A stretch of DNA of 64,000 bases from Bacteroidales bacterium UBA5833 (lineage in GTDB: Bacteria > Bacteroidota > Bacteroidia > Bacteroidales > Lentimicrobiaceae). Location of the stretch: NCBI GenBank assembly GCA_002433025.1, contig DJGZ01000060.1:124001-188000 (forward strand), written 5' to 3'. Below are positions 63,331 through 64,000 of the stretch, in pieces. The notes under the pieces were generated by a model that searched no databases, had not been told where the DNA came from, and saw nothing but the letters and a program-made list of their open reading frames with translations. Each line of letters opens with the position of its first letter. The first letter of the stretch is position 1. A program made the translations under genes and the position numbers.

Positions 63331-64000
63331 TTAAAAGAATTTGTATGCAAGCCTGAGTTGGAACGCACGCCCCTGATTGAGGTAGGTATAAAACTGATCG
63401 GCAGCTTCAAACGACTGAAACACAGACTCCTTAACATCACCAAGGATATTATCTACCTTGAGTCCCAACTGTAGTTTTTTACTGCCGCCGAAGGTTTTGT
63501 TAATATTCAGGTTCAGACTGTTAAAGGATCTGGTGTAAACATCAGGCCGGTCGGCAATTCCTACCACTTCAAGGGTCGGGCCCTGGACATTGTAAAAAAG
63601 TCCGGCTTCAAAACCTTTGAAGAATCCCTTATCCTTGCCATCGAATGAAAGTCCTGCATTGATGATATATGGGGCCTGCCCTGCCATTTCGCGGTATTCC
63701 TCCACGGTTTCTCCTGTTCTTGCATTCTCTGTTCTTGATCTCAACTCTGTTTCACTCAACCTGATGCGCGAATGGGTATAGGTAATATTGGTGGAAAAGA
63801 TAAAATTTCCGGCCCATGCAGACAGTACGCCCAGACCTTGCCTCATCTCAAATTCAAGACCTCGCACTTGCCCATCGCCTACATTTCGCGGCTGAAATGC
63901 CCCTTTCTGTGACAAATACTGCACAATTTCAATGGGGCTGTCGAAAAACTTATAAAACGCGCTTAATGAGAGTGTTTGTCCTTTACCCTGAAACAGTTCC
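63331..64000 (-). CDS. TonB-dependent receptor, C-terminal part
   Basis: The reading frame runs off the right edge; about 223 residues of the C-terminal barrel are present. Alternating strands such as AWAGNFIFSTNITYTHSRIRL, GFEAGLFYNVQG, LNLNINKTFGGSKKLQLGLKVDNILGD and the terminal RLAYKFF (last residue Phe) are typical of receptors in the TonB family. The ATG/GTG at 63924 is internal, not a start. Substrate and N-terminal plug lie outside the window. Confidence 0.9.
   Translation of the reverse strand, partial: ELFQGKGQTLSLSAFYKFFDSPIEIVQYLSQKGAFQPRNVGDGQVRGLEFEMRQGLGVLSAWAGNFIFSTNITYTHSRIRLSETELRSRTENARTGETVEEYREMAGQAPYIINAGLSFDGKDKGFFKGFEAGLFYNVQGPTLEVVGIADRPDVYTRSFNSLNLNINKTFGGSKKLQLGLKVDNILGDVKESVFQSFEAADQFYTYLNQGRAFQLRLAYKFF

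Overview
The window is a chromosomal segment from a member of the Bacteroidota, most likely Bacteroidales-like. Signs for this are: (i) promoter boxes of the TAnnTTTG type, with TTTG/TTG about 19-21 bases upstream; (ii) almost no Shine-Dalgarno sites; (iii) a type IX secretion C-terminal sorting domain; (iv) CarboxypepD_reg-like and TonB-receptor proteins; (v) the rpmG-DUF4295-ftsY-rimO cluster; (vi) a phosphoglycerate dehydrogenase with Lys in place of the usual catalytic His. I see no rRNA, tRNA, CRISPR array, prophage or complete insertion sequence.

Positions 1-31,000 are mainly housekeeping: a TPR protein, glycogen branching enzyme, a strongly structured non-coding RNA (minus strand, 5025-5346), a hydrolase-dead RelA-type (p)ppGpp synthetase, FloA/NfeD, an M48 lipoprotein protease, ClpS, a NUDIX hydrolase, a KamA-like radical SAM protein, RimO, FtsY, DUF4295, L33, XerD, an SDR, CutC, a secreted EEP-fold nuclease/phosphatase, a class II aldolase homologue, SerA, a four-helix-bundle protein, a DUF1015 protein and a large hybrid histidine kinase.

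Positions 30,200-44,000 are rich in envelope functions. An LTA-synthase-like sulfatase diverges from a tightly packed four-gene operon (GT39, GT2, UPF0104 flippase-like protein, nucleotide-sugar epimerase) that reads as a lipid-linked sugar transfer module. A MacB/FtsX-type permease without its ATPase, small VOC/YdeI/DUF4199 genes and a secreted esterase follow. Positions 44,300-47,400 form an A+T-rich island of single genes (isochorismatase fold, T9SS cargo, unknown) separated by inverted-repeat-rich spacers, probably acquired.

Positions 47,600-59,950 hold the most system-like locus. All genes are on the minus strand: an exported alpha/beta hydrolase, an outer-membrane beta-barrel, two paralogous surface lipoproteins, an acyl-CoA ligase, a sodium:solute symporter, a KAS-III-like enzyme that has lost two of its three catalytic residues, a PhaB/FabG-like reductase, a PhaA-like thiolase and an unrecognised alpha-helical protein. 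I infer a trans-envelope route for taking up and activating a carboxylic acid and handling it through beta-ketoacyl-CoA chemistry. The substrate cannot be read from the sequence. The window ends with a PLP-binding YggS protein, small envelope proteins and the C-terminus of a TonB-dependent receptor cut by the right edge.
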